From assembly GCF_029227915.1 (NCBI RefSeq), contig NC_079876.1, positions 14,324,001-14,384,000 on the forward strand: a DNA stretch of 60,000 bases, read 5' to 3'. Every line of letters begins with the position of its first letter. Position 1 is the stretch's first letter. The position numbers and the translations under genes are program-made. The notes below the pieces were generated by a model. That model was not told the DNA's origin and searched no databases. It worked only from the letters and a program-made list of their open reading frames with translations. The DNA is from Hydractinia symbiolongicarpus. Lineage: Eukaryota > Cnidaria > Hydrozoa > Anthoathecata > Hydractiniidae. This document shows positions 59,821 through 60,000 of this stretch, in pieces.

Positions 59821-60000
59821 TCTTTGATTTTTGTTTTTAAAAAAAAAACATTTATCATGAGACTGTACCTACCCAACGTGGTTTTAATCAAAATATTTTA
59901 TTTTTATTCCAATATTTGATGTTAACAAAAGAAGCATGTGTAGGCTTTATTTTAGTAGCAAATTAGCATAACGCTGGTATATGCAACAAAAAAAAAATTT

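Overview
This is a eukaryotic, intron-bearing, AT-rich window dominated by repeats. The PHD-finger CR1/L2-type LINE, the piggyBac relic, the tRNA-derived SINE, the RecQ-like helicase fragment and the many inverted repeats suggest an invertebrate, most likely a cnidarian and perhaps a hydrozoan. That placement is an inference from style, not from a diagnostic gene.

The most interesting content is a previously unrecognised (to me) family of small secreted proteins in the central 30 kb. I assembled it exon by exon. Gene A lies at 8.4-10.4 kb; it has a disrupted duplicate A2 at 16.3-17.7 kb. A second subfamily follows: B1 (26.3-28.0 kb, intact), B2 (29.5-30.0 kb, last two exons only), B3 (33.0-34.6 kb, intact) and B4 (38.8 kb, 5' stub). 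The intact genes have five coding exons of matching size, intron phases 1-0-0-0, a tiny first exon inside the signal peptide, a TATA box about 80-90 bp before the ATG, about 182-190 codons and eight cysteines with conserved spacing. Intron phases 1-0-0-0, an early intron in the signal peptide, this length and an amphipathic C-terminal helix are also the layout of vertebrate long-chain four-helix cytokine/hormone genes (growth hormone, erythropoietin). I see no sequence proof of homology, so this is a hypothesis.

Layout: 0-1.4 kb, tail-to-tail RecQ-like helicase fragment and a small zinc-finger gene; 1.4-5.9 kb, microsatellites, a decayed methyltransferase gene and a SINE tail; 5.9-18.0 kb, two copies of a segmental duplication carrying A and A2; 18.1-24.5 kb, a composite region bounded by terminal inverted repeats and filled with tandem repeats; 25.9-38.9 kb, duplicated units with the B genes, antisense open exons inside intron 3, and a possible third exon type (C); 38.9-40.8 kb, a broken piggyBac; 41.5-43.2 kb, a gag-like relic and an unknown ORF; 43.6-47.8 kb, a nearly intact LINE with one in-frame stop and a 2A-like motif; 49.3-50.5 kb, an intronless type II membrane glycosyltransferase-like gene; 50.9-60 kb, low-complexity DNA, a hammerhead-like motif and a pair of inverted nonautonomous Helitron-like elements with CRE palindromes.

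Gene models are read by eye from splice consensus and paralogue comparison. No search or expression evidence was available.
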